A DNA stretch of 64,000 nt from Alphaproteobacteria bacterium (GTDB taxonomy: Bacteria > Pseudomonadota > Alphaproteobacteria > SMXP01). Both the position numbers and the translations under genes were made by a program. Position 1 is the first letter of the stretch, and each line of letters begins with the position of its first letter. The notes under the pieces are model-generated. The model did not search any database. It had not been told where the DNA came from and saw nothing but the letters and a program-made list of their open reading frames with translations. The stretch spans positions 158,838-222,837 of the forward strand of contig JANQPV010000037.1 of NCBI GenBank assembly GCA_028285305.1. Direction: 5' to 3'. Of the stretch, positions 1-9,197 are shown piece by piece.

Positions 1-1
1 T

Positions 2-169
2 CACAGCGAACGTCATGGACGCGAACGTGCCTTTCCCCGATCATTCGTTTTCGCGCAGATGTTTAATCACGGCACCCACCACCGCAGTCAAATAACGTCA
101 GAGCTCCACAAGCTCGGCATCGATTACGGCAATACGGATATGCCGTATAATCCGTATTCGCAGTACTGA
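2..169 (+). CDS. DinB-family protein, C-terminal fragment
   Basis: The window opens inside this gene. The readable 55 residues carry FNHGTHHRSQ followed by a short tail ending in NPYSQY and a TGA stop. A conserved histidine pair (HGxHHR) near the C-terminus followed by a helix is the pattern of the DinB/YfiT four-helix-bundle metalloenzymes, where these histidines bind a divalent metal. The biological substrate of such proteins is often unknown; some are thiol-dependent transferases. The 5' part lies outside the window, so start, length and operon cannot be judged. It converges with the nitronate monooxygenase gene, leaving 16 bp between stops. Confidence 0.7.
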   Translation, partial: HSERHGRERAFPRSFVFAQMFNHGTHHRSQITSELHKLGIDYGNTDMPYNPYSQY

Positions 170-185
170 CGGCAGCAGTTTCAGT

Positions 186-1121
186 TTAGAACGATCTGGC
201 CGCACTTAGTCCGCCCATTCGACCCGCGATCTCGAAAAAGCCGTCAACGGTCTCCTTGATGATCGCCTCAACCGGTTTGACCTCATGGATCAGGCCCGCA
301 GCCTGGCCCGCCAAGCCCACGCTCGCTTCCATGTCGCCCCCAAAATAGAGTTCCTGGATTCTTGCAAATGTGTCCGGCGGCATTAGCCCATCTTCGTGAA
401 TGGCTTGAGTTCGCTCGGTCTTCAGAGCGCGAATACACGGCGTCGATTTCTTGTTGAGGACGTAGGTTCCTGTTTCCTTGGCATCCACAATCGCACCCTT
501 ATAGTTTTGATGGACGGGACTCTCTTGAGAGGAAACAAACCGGGTTCCCATTTGAATACCCTCCGCGCCGGCAGCAAAAACAGCCGCCATTCCGCGTCCG
601 TCACAAATACCCCCCGCCGCAATCATCGGCACATCCGTCTTCTCACGGATGGCTTGGAGCAGCACGAGCGTTGAAACTTCCTCGGGGTTCTTAAAGCCGC
701 CCCCTTCGGCGCCTTCGACCACCAGTCCGTCGACGCCCGCCTCCACTGCTTTCATCGCGGCACCCACTGTCGGCACCGCGTGATAGACAATGATGTCATG
801 TTTTTTAAGACGCTCAAGCAACTTGGAGGGGCTGCCCGCACTTGTCGTTACAAACTTAACACCGCTCTCGGCCACAAAGTCGATGATGCGTTCATCCCGC
901 AGGAACAGGAGTGGCAAGTTGATCCCGAACGGATTATCGGTCAGCGAGGGCATCTTTTCGATCTCAGCGATACAGGCATCCGTCTCCCCGGACGATGTCT
1001 CGATTACCCCAAGTCCGCCCGCGTTCGATACGGCCGACGCCAGTTGGGAGCGCGCAATCCAGCCCATCGGCGCTTGGATGATCGGATACTTTGCGCCTGT
1101 ATGCTGAAGAACACGGTTCAT
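186..1121 (-). CDS. Nitronate monooxygenase / NPD-like FMN enzyme
   Basis: The 311-residue protein has the TIM-barrel signature of the 2-nitropropane dioxygenase family: N-terminal PIIQAPMGWIA, a central VVEGAEGGGF segment, and the phosphate-binding stretch MIAAGGICDG followed by GAEGIQMGTRF. Members bind FMN and oxidise alkyl nitronates such as propionate-3-nitronate; related flavoproteins include enoyl reductases. The sequence alone does not separate these. Start: ATG with AGGAAA about 7 nt upstream. It is transcribed alone, with 180 bp upstream without a gene. Family assignment is firm and the substrate is inference. Confidence 0.88.
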   Translation of the reverse strand: MNRVLQHTGAKYPIIQAPMGWIARSQLASAVSNAGGLGVIETSSGETDACIAEIEKMPSLTDNPFGINLPLLFLRDERIIDFVAESGVKFVTTSAGSPSKLLERLKKHDIIVYHAVPTVGAAMKAVEAGVDGLVVEGAEGGGFKNPEEVSTLVLLQAIREKTDVPMIAAGGICDGRGMAAVFAAGAEGIQMGTRFVSSQESPVHQNYKGAIVDAKETGTYVLNKKSTPCIRALKTERTQAIHEDGLMPPDTFARIQELYFGGDMEASVGLAGQAAGLIHEVKPVEAIIKETVDGFFEIAGRMGGLSAARSF

Positions 1122-1303
1122 GTGGATTTTCCTGCTATTTGTTTCTACGTTGAAGAATGATTGCGACTTGCGCCGTGATACCGGCCTGCCGGTCGATTAT
1201 CGAGCATCCTAGTCAAGGCGTTGTCAAGGGGAGCTACTTGCTCGGCACGAGAATGAGGTCAAGATGAGCACACAGCTGAACGGGACCCACCCACTGAGAA
1301 GCA

Positions 1304-1978
1304 TCAAAGTATCCTGAGAACGGTCCACATGAAAACGGCAGGTAGGACACTGATAAATTGAGTAAACACGAGACGCGCTCTCGATTTGTTCAGCAAGTGC
1401 GCCCATGCGAGACCAGGTTGAAGCAGCACGATGTAGACCAAATGGATGATACCAAAAAGAAGGATCAACCCTATCAATGGCGAAACGACCACGTCGCGAC
1501 CCATCCCCTGGAGCATCAACAGAAAAAACAAGGTCGCCATCATGAGCGCCTGAAAAAACAACATTTCACCCAACCAATACTTCGCAAAGTCAATGAACGA
1601 CGCCCGACTCACATTGTGTTCTCGCCAAAGCGCGAGTCCCAGAACGAGGACCGCAGCGACACCTAAAAACAAAAAGAAGGCCAACCCCACAACAACGCCG
1701 GCCGCTGTGAGCAAGAGCCTGAGCAAAGGCGAATTAACCTGATCGATATCAAACACGTAACTCGTGCCGGTTGTACCAATCAAAATGAGAATCGCTACGG
1801 CTGATACAGCTAAGCCGATCAGAAAAAACGCATTGGGTTCGAGACTGCATTGATCCTGTTCCGAGCGGCGCCACTGTCTCGTGGCGAGCCCATCCAGCTC
1901 GTCACCGAGTGGCGGGCGCGCGATCAACACCAGCCAAACGGTGCGCACGGTCAGGGTGAGTGATTTGGAGCGGCCCAT
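1304..1978 (-). CDS. Polytopic membrane protein, unknown function
   Basis: About 224 residues. After a 50-residue polar N-terminus come four or five hydrophobic segments: FFLIGLAVSAVAILILIG, LLLTAAGVVVGLAFFLF with a following VLVLGLAL, MLFFQALMMATLFFLLML, and a C-terminal pair around LIGLILLFGIIHLVYIVLL. The layout resembles small YIP1-like inner-membrane proteins, but no diagnostic motif is visible, so no function is given. The chosen ATG has GGAGG only 2 nt upstream; an in-frame GTG 18 nt earlier (1996) is an alternative. It lies downstream of the DUF3617 gene on the same strand with a 70 bp gap. Confidence 0.6.
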   Translation of the reverse strand: MGRSKSLTLTVRTVWLVLIARPPLGDELDGLATRQWRRSEQDQCSLEPNAFFLIGLAVSAVAILILIGTTGTSYVFDIDQVNSPLLRLLLTAAGVVVGLAFFLFLGVAAVLVLGLALWREHNVSRASFIDFAKYWLGEMLFFQALMMATLFFLLMLQGMGRDVVVSPLIGLILLFGIIHLVYIVLLQPGLAWAHLLNKSRARLVFTQFISVLPAVFMWTVLRIL

Positions 1979-2049
1979 GGCCTCCAACACTATCACAAAA
2001 GACAGAGCTCAACGACTTTGAACGTGCAAGGCGTTGTGTGCACAAACGA

Positions 2050-2475
2050 TCAGCAGTCTCCGACTCGCTCCGCAACCCAGCTGGACTGCATCGTCATAGT
2101 CTGGCCACCGAACGACGCGGTGTAAGTAATCTCTCCATCACCGTCATTTTCATTGACCGTGTACCGCGCATTCCCGACCATAGGAGGACCATCCGCGCCT
2201 TGGCAGGTCATGGTAAAAGTCATTGTGTTACCCGAGATCGTTTGATCAGACACCGCACAGCCATCGCCTTCGTCCTGAATCTCGGCGACAGGATCAAAAG
2301 TACTTTCTTCCATGCACTGATCTTCCGTTTCGGTTTGGGGCTGTCCGGTCATCATATTGGTCGTCGTCGATGTGATGCGCCACATGCCCGGATTGATGGG
2401 AAGACCCTCGGCCAGAACAGGCGACGCACTAAGAGCCGACGCCGCGATCGCTACAATTAAGTCTTTGGTTTTCAT
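2050..2475 (-). CDS. DUF3617 domain secreted protein
   Basis: The 141-residue protein has a cleavable signal peptide (MKTKDLIVAIAAS, cleavage likely after PVLA). The mature part follows the DUF3617 plan: PGMWRITSTT near the N-terminus, a QCMEES cysteine segment, GCAVSDQTISGNTMTF in the middle, and a closing beta-rich GEITYTASF with a C-terminal cysteine. Four cysteines in the mature part suggest two disulfides in the periplasm. DUF3617 proteins are common in proteobacteria and their role is unknown. ATG preceded by GGGGAAA. It sits 76 bp after the ThuA-like gene on the same strand and may share its transcript. Confidence 0.82.
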   Translation of the reverse strand: MKTKDLIVAIAASALSASPVLAEGLPINPGMWRITSTTTNMMTGQPQTETEDQCMEESTFDPVAEIQDEGDGCAVSDQTISGNTMTFTMTCQGADGPPMVGNARYTVNENDGDGEITYTASFGGQTMTMQSSWVAERVGDC

Positions 2476-2551
2476 GGTGTTTCCCCGCTTATGACCTACT
2501 TTTTGATACTAACCTTGGTTGGTTTCAGATCAATAGAACAGATGGCTTAGT

Positions 2552-3382
2552 TTAACCTTGTTCTTTTGCCCAGTGAAGCGCATCCGCGCTCGAAACCCAG
2601 TGAACGGCATTCTTCAACAGTTTTTGGAAATTCTCGTTACCATAGGCGCGCGGGTCATCTCCGCACTGAAGGTAGACAATCGGACTGTTGTACGCCGTCT
2701 TGACCCAACCGATAAGGTTGCTGCCCTCATTGTGTTGCCATCCGTCGTTCGAGAACATCGTTCCTCGTATGGCGAGATCTGCCGAATAGAAGTTGTCCCG
2801 CGTAAACGTGTAATCACTGCGTAAGAGAGGGATGACATCCTCTTCGAAGACCTCACAGAGATAGAGCTCATCGACAATCTCGAAGCCGTCTTCAACGCCT
2901 GCACACACCGGATGAGAGGGCTCCACGACCGAGACATGATGCTTGACCTCATGACGATATCCGGAATCGGGGCAGTCCTTCCCCCTCACCGCCCCTGGCT
3001 GATAGAGAAAGCGGCCGCCGACAATTTCAGCATAGTCCGGCCATGACGGCCACGCCGCAATTGCGTGATGGAGGAACACACACCCCTTTCCCGTCTTGAG
3101 AAGCTCAACAAACTCTTCCTTAAACTGATGTTCATGATAGGTCGGGGCCGCTCCCGGATTGAACTCGATCCCGCCCATATCGTAAAAAACGATCGCATCA
3201 TAGGGTGCTGCCCGCTTGATATCCAGGAGGGCATGGGCCGCCGGCTGCTCCACGTGAGTCCATGCAACACCGTCCATAGCGTCGAAGAGCGCAAAAAACG
3301 GATCATGCTCGAACGGGTGGCCCTTCGTTACGACGAGAATCCTGAGGGGTGCGCTATAGTTCAAAACTTGTGGGCTAGCCAT
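2552..3382 (-). CDS. ThuA-like protein (glutamine amidotransferase fold)
   Basis: About 276 residues. Recognisable are RILVVTKGHPFEHD at the start, YDAIVFYDMGG, a GKGCVFLHHAIAAWPSW segment and the VGGRFLYQPG turn. This is the ThuA/trehalose-utilisation family, a class I amidotransferase-like fold in which HHA replaces the nucleophile region. ThuA in rhizobia acts in trehalose/sucrose catabolism, but many relatives have unknown sugar-related roles, so the substrate is open. The ATG at 3382 follows GGAGGAG by 6 nt and overlaps the end of the GNAT gene by 8 bp, which favours it over the ATG 21 nt upstream. Third gene of the enoyl-CoA hydratase/GNAT/ThuA unit. Confidence 0.8.
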   Translation of the reverse strand: MASPQVLNYSAPLRILVVTKGHPFEHDPFFALFDAMDGVAWTHVEQPAAHALLDIKRAAPYDAIVFYDMGGIEFNPGAAPTYHEHQFKEEFVELLKTGKGCVFLHHAIAAWPSWPDYAEIVGGRFLYQPGAVRGKDCPDSGYRHEVKHHVSVVEPSHPVCAGVEDGFEIVDELYLCEVFEEDVIPLLRSDYTFTRDNFYSADLAIRGTMFSNDGWQHNEGSNLIGWVKTAYNSPIVYLQCGDDPRAYGNENFQKLLKNAVHWVSSADALHWAKEQG

Positions 3383-4214
3383 TTTTTGTCTCCTCCAAGA
3401 CATCTTCGCGAAGCGCCCAGCACATATAATTGTACGCCAGCTTCAGTCCGAAACGCTGCATATTCATGCCGCTTTGCGAATTAAAGTCCGTCTGCGACCA
3501 AACGATCTTCGCTCCCAAATCCCTTGCCAATGCGCCTCTGGCATGCATCAGCGCAGACTGGCAACCGCGCCGGCGATAGTCCGGATGCGTACAGGCCTGC
3601 GCGAAGTAGCCAATGTCACCGTGCATGCTCAGAACCGCTTGGCCCGCGGGCTGGCCATCTACATAGGCCAGGAATATATGCCATCCGTCTACGGAGAGCC
3701 ATTTTTGGTGGCCCAGCCAATCTTCATCTTCATCGGACTCTGGATCTTCCCAGCCTGCGATGGAAACCTTCAGATGCGTGCGCAAGCCCTCAAGCGTCTC
3801 GACCCGCTGGACCTCCACATCGGGCTTGGATTTGATGTCCAGCTGATCCACTTCCGACCAATAATTGCAAGCCATCACATGGGGCAGAAAGTCCGCCGCG
3901 ACCAGCGCCTTGCCTAGTTCGGGCGTAAACGGTCCCGGCGCTGTCTCCGGCGATCCCCTGATTCCGCGTTTCACGAAGAAGTCCCGAATGGCAGGCACGT
4001 GCTCGATGTCCGCTTCCGTGAGACCGAGCACACGCTGGTAATCCGGATCATGCTTTTCTGCAACGCACGCAAAAGCGGTGGACTTACCGAACGCCTCGAC
4101 AGCGGTCCCCCATTTGTTATTTGGCTCGACCACCATGGTTTCCAGCATGATTTGTTTCATGTTGGCCGTGTCGCACTGGGTGAGAAGATCAACGAGTTCC
4201 TGGGAAACGTTCAT
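3375..4214 (-). CDS. GNAT-family N-acetyltransferase
   Basis: The 279-residue protein carries its GNAT domain in the C-terminal half: GQAVLSMHGDIGYFAQACTH (beta 4) then the acetyl-CoA loop PDYRRRGCQSALMHAR, with the R-R-x-G-C/x-x-x-A core, and a closing segment with FNSQSGMNMQRFGL. The N-terminal 130 residues are less typical. The reaction is probably acyl transfer from acetyl-CoA to an amine; the acceptor is not predictable. It starts 5 bp after the stop of the enoyl-CoA hydratase gene with no strong ribosome site of its own, suggesting translational coupling, and overlaps the ThuA-like gene downstream. Confidence 0.82.
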   Translation of the reverse strand: MNVSQELVDLLTQCDTANMKQIMLETMVVEPNNKWGTAVEAFGKSTAFACVAEKHDPDYQRVLGLTEADIEHVPAIRDFFVKRGIRGSPETAPGPFTPELGKALVAADFLPHVMACNYWSEVDQLDIKSKPDVEVQRVETLEGLRTHLKVSIAGWEDPESDEDEDWLGHQKWLSVDGWHIFLAYVDGQPAGQAVLSMHGDIGYFAQACTHPDYRRRGCQSALMHARGALARDLGAKIVWSQTDFNSQSGMNMQRFGLKLAYNYMCWALREDVLEETKNG

Positions 4215-4219
4215 AGCGG

Positions 4220-5005
4220 CTAGATTTTGAAAGTGAAATTGGGTTTGCGTTTTTCGACAAAGGCGCGGCGCCCTTCGATGAAATCTTCTCCCACAAAGCT
4301 GCCGTGTTGAATAGACTGAGACAGCTCGCCGTCATCCGTGGCTCCGTCCATGATCATTTCGATGAACGTTTTGCTGGCATAGGTCGAGTAGCGCGAATTC
4401 CGGCAAATGGATAGCGCGTATTGATCCGTCCACTCCACAATTTCATCGCTCGCCACAAGGTGGTCCACCAGCCCCCATCTATGAGCTTCCGAGGCGGGTG
4501 AGATCGACCCGGTGAACAAGATATGTTTGGCAATTGCCGGACCGACCGTATCCACCAGCCGCTTTGTATCCCAGAGAGCATAGGCAATTCCGAGACGCGC
4601 GGGTGTGATTCCAAACGAAGCGGTGGGATCGGCAATGCGAATATCGCAGCACAGGGCAATTCCGCAACCGGCACCGACACACGGGCCCTGAATACGCGCG
4701 AGCGTGGGCTTGTTCATCTTGGCTAGCGTGTACTGGGCATGACGCAATGTCTTGCGATAATCGCCGCGGCTCTCATCCGTATCGTAGATGGTCTCGAACT
4801 CGGAAATGTCGGCGCCCGCCGCAAATGCGGTATCGTCAACGCCGCGCACCACAACAACTTTGATATCGGGATTGTCGGCCACTTCCACGACGCAACGTTC
4901 CAACGCTCGCCACATTTCACGGCTAAGAGCGTTTCGCTTAGACGGCCGATTGAGCACGATATGGGCAATGGCGTCCGTTTGTTCGATAAAGACCGTTTCT
5001 TGCAT
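4220..5005 (-). CDS. Enoyl-CoA hydratase/isomerase family protein
   Basis: About 261 residues of crotonase fold. NRPSKRNALSREMW lies near residue 20. The oxyanion-hole segment AFAAGADISEF and the second loop CVGAGCGIALCCDIRIA are both present. The usual second catalytic glutamate is replaced by an FGITPARLGIAY stretch, as in several crotonase paralogues, so hydration, isomerisation or hydrolysis of an acyl-CoA are all possible. ATG at 5005 follows AGGGA; an upstream ATG at 5080 would add 25 atypical residues. First gene of a unit with the GNAT and ThuA-like genes; divergent from the gene at 5162. Confidence 0.87.
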   Translation of the reverse strand: MQETVFIEQTDAIAHIVLNRPSKRNALSREMWRALERCVVEVADNPDIKVVVVRGVDDTAFAAGADISEFETIYDTDESRGDYRKTLRHAQYTLAKMNKPTLARIQGPCVGAGCGIALCCDIRIADPTASFGITPARLGIAYALWDTKRLVDTVGPAIAKHILFTGSISPASEAHRWGLVDHLVASDEIVEWTDQYALSICRNSRYSTYASKTFIEMIMDGATDDGELSQSIQHGSFVGEDFIEGRRAFVEKRKPNFTFKI

Positions 5006-5161
5006 GAGGATCCCTAAGCCGTCTGGCAATAGATGATTGTTCGATGTGCCAGCTTGTGGTTCTATTTGGTTTAGGAACATGCCGCAATGCAGCGGCCCAA
5101 ATTGGTGGATGAAGTTTGTGCCTGAAGAGGCCAGTTTCAGAAAAAGAAAGACAAAGTGTCG

Positions 5162-5620
5162 ATGTTTCAGAGCAAAGTCGATTTAAGGAAACAGATGCCC
5201 CTCCTTGCCAAGCAAGAAGGAAAATGGATCGGCACTTATTTGCACTTTAGTGCCAGTGGAGCGAAAATCGACGAGCACAGTTCCCTTGTTGAGTGTGTTC
5301 TCTCTGGGAACGCCGCCGACGCATTCGTGCAGACCAATACCTACCAATGGGCCGATGGAAAATCAGAAACTTTGGTCATGCCCGCGCAATGGAAGAAGGG
5401 CGAGCTCGTGTGGAAAAACGAGCCCTACTCAGGCAAGATCTGGCAGGCCGACAACGCGACCCTCCTGTCGCATTGGCACCACACCGACCAACCGGGCACT
5501 TATCTCTACGAAGTTCTCCACATGACCGGCAGCAGCAAAGAGCGTTCCCGCACTTGGACATGGTTCCAGGCCGAAAAGATCTTTCGCCGCACAATCATTC
5601 AAGAAACCAGAAAAGCCTAA
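5162..5620 (+). CDS. Small soluble protein, lipocalin-like, unknown function
   Basis: About 152 residues, no signal peptide. The sequence alternates beta-like stretches with conserved-looking tryptophans (GKWIGTYLHF, NTYQWADGKS, GELVWKNEPYSGKIW, TWTWFQAEK), the texture of a small beta-barrel related to DUF3598/lipocalin-like proteins. I do not recognise a catalytic motif. The ATG at 5162 is preceded by a GTG in frame at 5156; neither has a strong Shine-Dalgarno sequence. A 26-codon open frame follows 20 bp downstream and is probably co-transcribed. Confidence 0.6.
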   Translation: MFQSKVDLRKQMPLLAKQEGKWIGTYLHFSASGAKIDEHSSLVECVLSGNAADAFVQTNTYQWADGKSETLVMPAQWKKGELVWKNEPYSGKIWQADNATLLSHWHHTDQPGTYLYEVLHMTGSSKERSRTWTWFQAEKIFRRTIIQETRKA

Positions 5621-5640
5621 AACAGATCGGAGACACGGCA

Positions 5641-5721
5641 ATGAAAGGCCTTCCACACGTTATGGGACTTGTCGCATTTCTTTATCTGGTCGCCCTGTTA
5701 GGCCCCATGCTGACGGGATAA
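5641..5721 (+). CDS. 26-residue membrane microprotein
   Basis: A short open frame starting MKGLPHVMGLV and ending LLGPMLTG. GGAGAC lies 6 nt before the ATG. The middle (VMGLVAFLYLVALLG) is hydrophobic enough to span the membrane once. It directly follows the 5162-5620 gene. It is supported only by a ribosome site, position and a plausible transmembrane helix; short frames like this arise by chance, so confidence is limited. Confidence 0.4.
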   Translation: MKGLPHVMGLVAFLYLVALLGPMLTG

Positions 5722-5929
5722 TATCCCCCGATTCCCAAGGCTTTCTGAAAGTCAAGGGACAAGCCTGTGACTTCTCAAGGTCCATTATGTAATTTGTGGC
5801 CATCGTCTGCGTCCTGAGGGCTTGTGGCCATTGTCACTTTTGCGCAGCACTGTTAGTTTGCCAAGCGCAGGACTGATCAAACCAAAGCGTTTGCCAGTCG
5901 ATGAGGAAACGCAAATCAGGAGACACACC

Positions 5930-6283
5930 ATGAAAAAAACGCTTATAGCGATTGCTGGCGTATTGGCCTTTGGAACAACCGCGGCGTGGGCCGCCGAAGC
6001 GGACATGTCGGTTGCGTATGGCAACACGATCAACGTTCAACAGGCGGACGGAACCAATATCGACATCATCTACAATGAAGACGGCACCTACGCATCGAGC
6101 GGAACTGCGGCCGATGGCTCGGCGATTGAAGCCAGCGGTGCCTGGGAAATCAAAGGCGAGCAGCTTTGCACGACACCTGCCGAGGGCGAAGAGGAGTGCG
6201 CAGATGTTGAATGGGGCCATTCCGTTGGAGATTCTTGGCAGAACGCTGATGGCGACACAATCACCATCAATGAAGGTCAATAA
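5930..6283 (+). CDS. Secreted acidic protein, unknown function
   Basis: The 117-residue protein has a clear Sec signal peptide: MKKTLIAIAGVLAFG followed by AWA-A, cleavage after about residue 20. The mature part is very acidic (NEDGTYASSG, EGEEECADVEW) with two cysteines (QLCTT and EECAD) that could form one disulfide. A G-x-W-E-I-K/W-G-H-S-V-G-D-S-W pattern suggests a small beta-structured periplasmic domain. No family is recognised. ATG follows CAGGAGACACACC. A strong hairpin terminator lies about 30 bp after the stop, so the gene is probably monocistronic. Confidence 0.72.
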   Translation: MKKTLIAIAGVLAFGTTAAWAAEADMSVAYGNTINVQQADGTNIDIIYNEDGTYASSGTAADGSAIEASGAWEIKGEQLCTTPAEGEEECADVEWGHSVGDSWQNADGDTITINEGQ

Positions 6284-6311
6284 TCCAAGACAATCTTTAG
6301 TCTGAGTAATG

Positions 6312-6339
6312 GGCGCCGGTGGAATTGCCGGCGCCTTTT
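6312..6339 (+). terminator. Rho-independent terminator after the secreted-protein gene
   Basis: An 8-bp perfect stem GGCGCCGG/CCGGCGCC (6312-6319 with 6328-6335) closes an 8-nt loop and is followed by TTTT then CT on the plus strand. It lies between convergent genes, ending at the last base before the stop codon of the acyl-CoA dehydrogenase gene on the other strand. Confidence 0.75.
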
Positions 6340-7557
6340 CTACGCCTGAAACGCTTGAATGCCCGTCTGCGCCCGGCCCAAAATAAGCGCGTGCACATCA
6401 TGGGTGCCCTCATAGGTGTTGACCGCCTCAAGGTTCATCACATGTCGGATTACGTGATACTCGTCCGAAACGCCGTTCCCGCCGTGCATATCGCGGGCAA
6501 CACGTGCGATATCGAGAGCCTTTCCACAATTGTTCCGCTTCATGATGGATATAACTTCCGGAGCGCCCGTCCCTTCGTCCAGCATTCGGCCGATCCGCAA
6601 CGAGCCTTGGAGCCCCAGCGCAATCTCCGTCTGCATATCGGCCAGCTTTTTCTGGATCAGTTGGTTTGCCGCCAATGGACGGCCGAACTGTTTCCGCTCT
6701 AGGGTGTAGGTCCGCGCAGCCTGCCAGCAAAACTCCGCCGCCCCCATGGCCCCCCAACTGATGCCATAGCGCGCCTTGTTCAGACATCCAAAAGGACCGC
6801 CGAGCCCTTCAACATTCGGCAACAAGTTTTCCTCAGGGACGAAACAATCTTGAAGGACGATCTCACCGGTCGGCGAGGCCCGCAGAGAAAATTTACCTTC
6901 AATTTTTGGTGTCGAAAATCCATCAAACTCCCGCTCGACCACAAAGCCGCGGATCTTGCCGTCAAGCTTCGCCCATACCACCGCCAGATCCGCGATCGGC
7001 GAGTTCGTGATCCACATCTTCGCACCGTTGAGTACATAGCCCCCGTCTTTGGCCACAGCCGTTGTCACCATACTGCCGGGGTCTGACCCATGGTCCGGCT
7101 CGGTAAGCCCGAAACAGCCGACCCACTCTCCGGTGGCAAGCTTGGGTAGATATTTTCTACGCTGATCTTCGGTCCCATAGGCGTAAATTGGGTGCATAAC
7201 GAGCGAGCTTTGCACGCTCATGGCCGAGCGATAGCCCGAGTCCACCGCCTCGACCTCGCGAGCAATGAGGCCATAACACACATGGTTGACGCCGGCGCAG
7301 CCATACTCTTCCGGCAGAGTGGAGCCTAAGAACCCCATTTCCCCCATCTCGTTCATGAGGGAACGGTCAAAGGTCTCATGGCGGAACCCTTCTTTGACCT
7401 GCGGAAGCAGGCGCTCCCTGGCAAATTTGCGCGCTTCTTCCGCGATGATGCGTTCTTCCTCGGTCAGTTGGTCCGCCAGAAGAAACGGATCTTCCCAGTT
7501 AAATGTCGGTTTTACCGGCTTTGCCGCGGCTGGCGGCGCGGAGTCTTGAACGGCCAT
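6340..7557 (-). CDS. gcdH: Glutaryl-CoA dehydrogenase
   Basis: About 405 residues, acyl-CoA dehydrogenase family. [18 protein letters not shown] at the N-terminus, [17 protein letters not shown] and [17 protein letters not shown] (FAD/acyl-CoA region), then [18 protein letters not shown] at the end. The YEGTHD glutamate (about residue 383) is at the place of the catalytic base in glutaryl-CoA dehydrogenase, and the whole C-terminal motif matches that subfamily. It oxidatively decarboxylates glutaryl-CoA to crotonyl-CoA in lysine/tryptophan degradation, passing electrons to ETF. ATG at 7557 follows AAGGAAAAGG; the upstream ATG at 7677 would add 40 unusual residues. Divergent from the Rieske oxygenase gene. 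Confidence 0.92.
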   Translation of the reverse strand: MAVQDSAPPAAAKPVKPTFNWEDPFLLADQLTEEERIIAEEARKFARERLLPQVKEGFRHETFDRSLMNEMGEMGFLGSTLPEEYGCAGVNHVCYGLIAREVEAVDSGYRSAMSVQSSLVMHPIYAYGTEDQRRKYLPKLATGEWVGCFGLTEPDHGSDPGSMVTTAVAKDGGYVLNGAKMWITNSPIADLAVVWAKLDGKIRGFVVEREFDGFSTPKIEGKFSLRASPTGEIVLQDCFVPEENLLPNVEGLGGPFGCLNKARYGISWGAMGAAEFCWQAARTYTLERKQFGRPLAANQLIQKKLADMQTEIALGLQGSLRIGRMLDEGTGAPEVISIMKRNNCGKALDIARVARDMHGGNGVSDEYHVIRHVMNLEAVNTYEGTHDVHALILGRAQTGIQAFQA

Positions 7558-7704
7558 GGCCTTTTCCTTCAATCCTAATCCAGAGGCCTGCATACGATGT
7601 CCCCGGTCCCCGCACAAGGCGGCCTCTTGACCCAATCGGCCAGACTCGGTTGACTGTTTTCCAGTCAAAAAAGCCATGCTACGTTCCCGAGATGGGAGAA
7701 CGCG

Positions 7705-9027
7705 ATGAACCAGACAATCACAAACTTTTCCAAAGAACGCTATCTGTCCACAGACTATGCCGCCCGCGAATGGGACGCCATGTGGACAGAGACCTGGCTG
7801 TTTGCCGGCCTTGCCAGCGACGTCGCCAAGCCCGGCGATTATTTCCTATTCAATATCGGCGTTGAGTCTATCATTGTCACCCGCACCAAAACCGGCGACG
7901 TGGCCGCGTTCTACAATGTCTGCAAACATCGCGGCAACCGTCTGGTCCGGCCCGAGAATCATATCGGCTGCGCGGAGAAGTTCCGCTGCCCCTATCACGC
8001 CTGGACTTATGATCTAGACGGATCACTAAGAACAGTTCCGGACCGTCATCGCTTCAGCAACGGTCTGCCCGAAGACAAACTATCCCTCAGCCCCCTGTCC
8101 TTAGAAATCTGGCACGGCCTCATCTTCATCTCCATGAGCGATGCGCCGGTTCCGTTCAACGAGTTCATGGGACCGATCACGGACGAGCTTGCCCCTTACC
8201 ATCTGGACAAGCTCACCCTCGTCGCGGACCAGTCCTGCTCCCACAATTGCAATTGGAAAGCTATGCTCGACAATTTCGCCGAGCTTTATCATGTGGACTT
8301 CATCCACCCTTTGCATAAAACCTTCGTGGACTGCCCAAATGCGGAGGTCGAGTTTTATGATCACGGCCACACGCTCGTCCGCGTGCAAGGCGGGACCGTG
8401 AACCCGCGCTACCCCATACCAGATGAACCCACAGACATGATGAAGGCCCAGCTCTCTTCGCTTGGCGTCAACCCGGCAGAGTATGACGGACGGGTCCTCG
8501 ACGTGCGCGAAGCCATTCAAAAGCAAAAGCGCGACCTCGACGGAAAACACGGGTACGATTATTCGGGCTTGTCCGACGCCCAGCTCTCTGACATCTGGCA
8601 GTATAATCTGTTCCCGAACATTATATTGGCCGTCACCCCTGAGTTTACCTGGATCATGCGCGCCATGCCCCACCCCACAGATCCCCAAAAGGCCTACTTT
8701 GAAAAGTTCGACCTGGCCATGTTTGCCGATCCAGACCTCATGAATGAGTCGCCCTCCACCGCGGACGATGCCCCCGTTCATTTTGTCGCCGGCGGCGCAA
8801 AGCCGACCGATTACAAGCGGCCCGAGCGGGACTACTTCGACCATGACGAAATCATCGCGGGCAACAAAACCATGACCGTCACGATCGATGAAGACATTCA
8901 TCTGCTCGGCGAAGTGCAAGCGGGCATGCGCTCCAAAGGCTTTGAGCAGGTCTGGCTCAGCGATGACGAAATGCGCGTCCAGCACCTTCACAACCATCTC
9001 GACGCGATGATCGAGCGCGGGGTTTAG
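7705..9027 (+). CDS. Rieske non-haem iron oxygenase, alpha subunit
   Basis: The 440-residue protein has a Rieske [2Fe-2S] domain with C73-K-H75 and C95-P-Y-H98, and a catalytic SRPBCC-type domain with [19 protein letters not shown], which supplies the two iron histidines; the third carboxylate ligand lies further on and was not pinned down. Enzymes of this group hydroxylate aromatics or demethylate/oxidise small amines, using a separate reductase. No reductase or ferredoxin gene is adjacent, so the substrate cannot be inferred. It shares a 147 bp divergent promoter region with glutaryl-CoA dehydrogenase. No frame disturbance is seen. Confidence 0.88.
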   Translation: MNQTITNFSKERYLSTDYAAREWDAMWTETWLFAGLASDVAKPGDYFLFNIGVESIIVTRTKTGDVAAFYNVCKHRGNRLVRPENHIGCAEKFRCPYHAWTYDLDGSLRTVPDRHRFSNGLPEDKLSLSPLSLEIWHGLIFISMSDAPVPFNEFMGPITDELAPYHLDKLTLVADQSCSHNCNWKAMLDNFAELYHVDFIHPLHKTFVDCPNAEVEFYDHGHTLVRVQGGTVNPRYPIPDEPTDMMKAQLSSLGVNPAEYDGRVLDVREAIQKQKRDLDGKHGYDYSGLSDAQLSDIWQYNLFPNIILAVTPEFTWIMRAMPHPTDPQKAYFEKFDLAMFADPDLMNESPSTADDAPVHFVAGGAKPTDYKRPERDYFDHDEIIAGNKTMTVTIDEDIHLLGEVQAGMRSKGFEQVWLSDDEMRVQHLHNHLDAMIERGV

Positions 9028-9197
9028 GGCAAGACCTGGCTGAGCGCCGCGGCGATCTCATTATGCAGTGAGTGACGCTGACCTCGCAGCCGACGATGAG
9101 CGCATCCGGTCAGCATCAAAGCAACGGCGGCTCTTCGCCAGGTACGAACAATCCTCGCACTACCGTTCAAAGTCTATGTGCGACCCTTGGTTGTCAT

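Noticed and set aside
8101-8997. 298-codon minus-strand frame over the Rieske oxygenase
   Set aside because: Antisense shadow; the plus-strand Rieske and iron motifs are complete.
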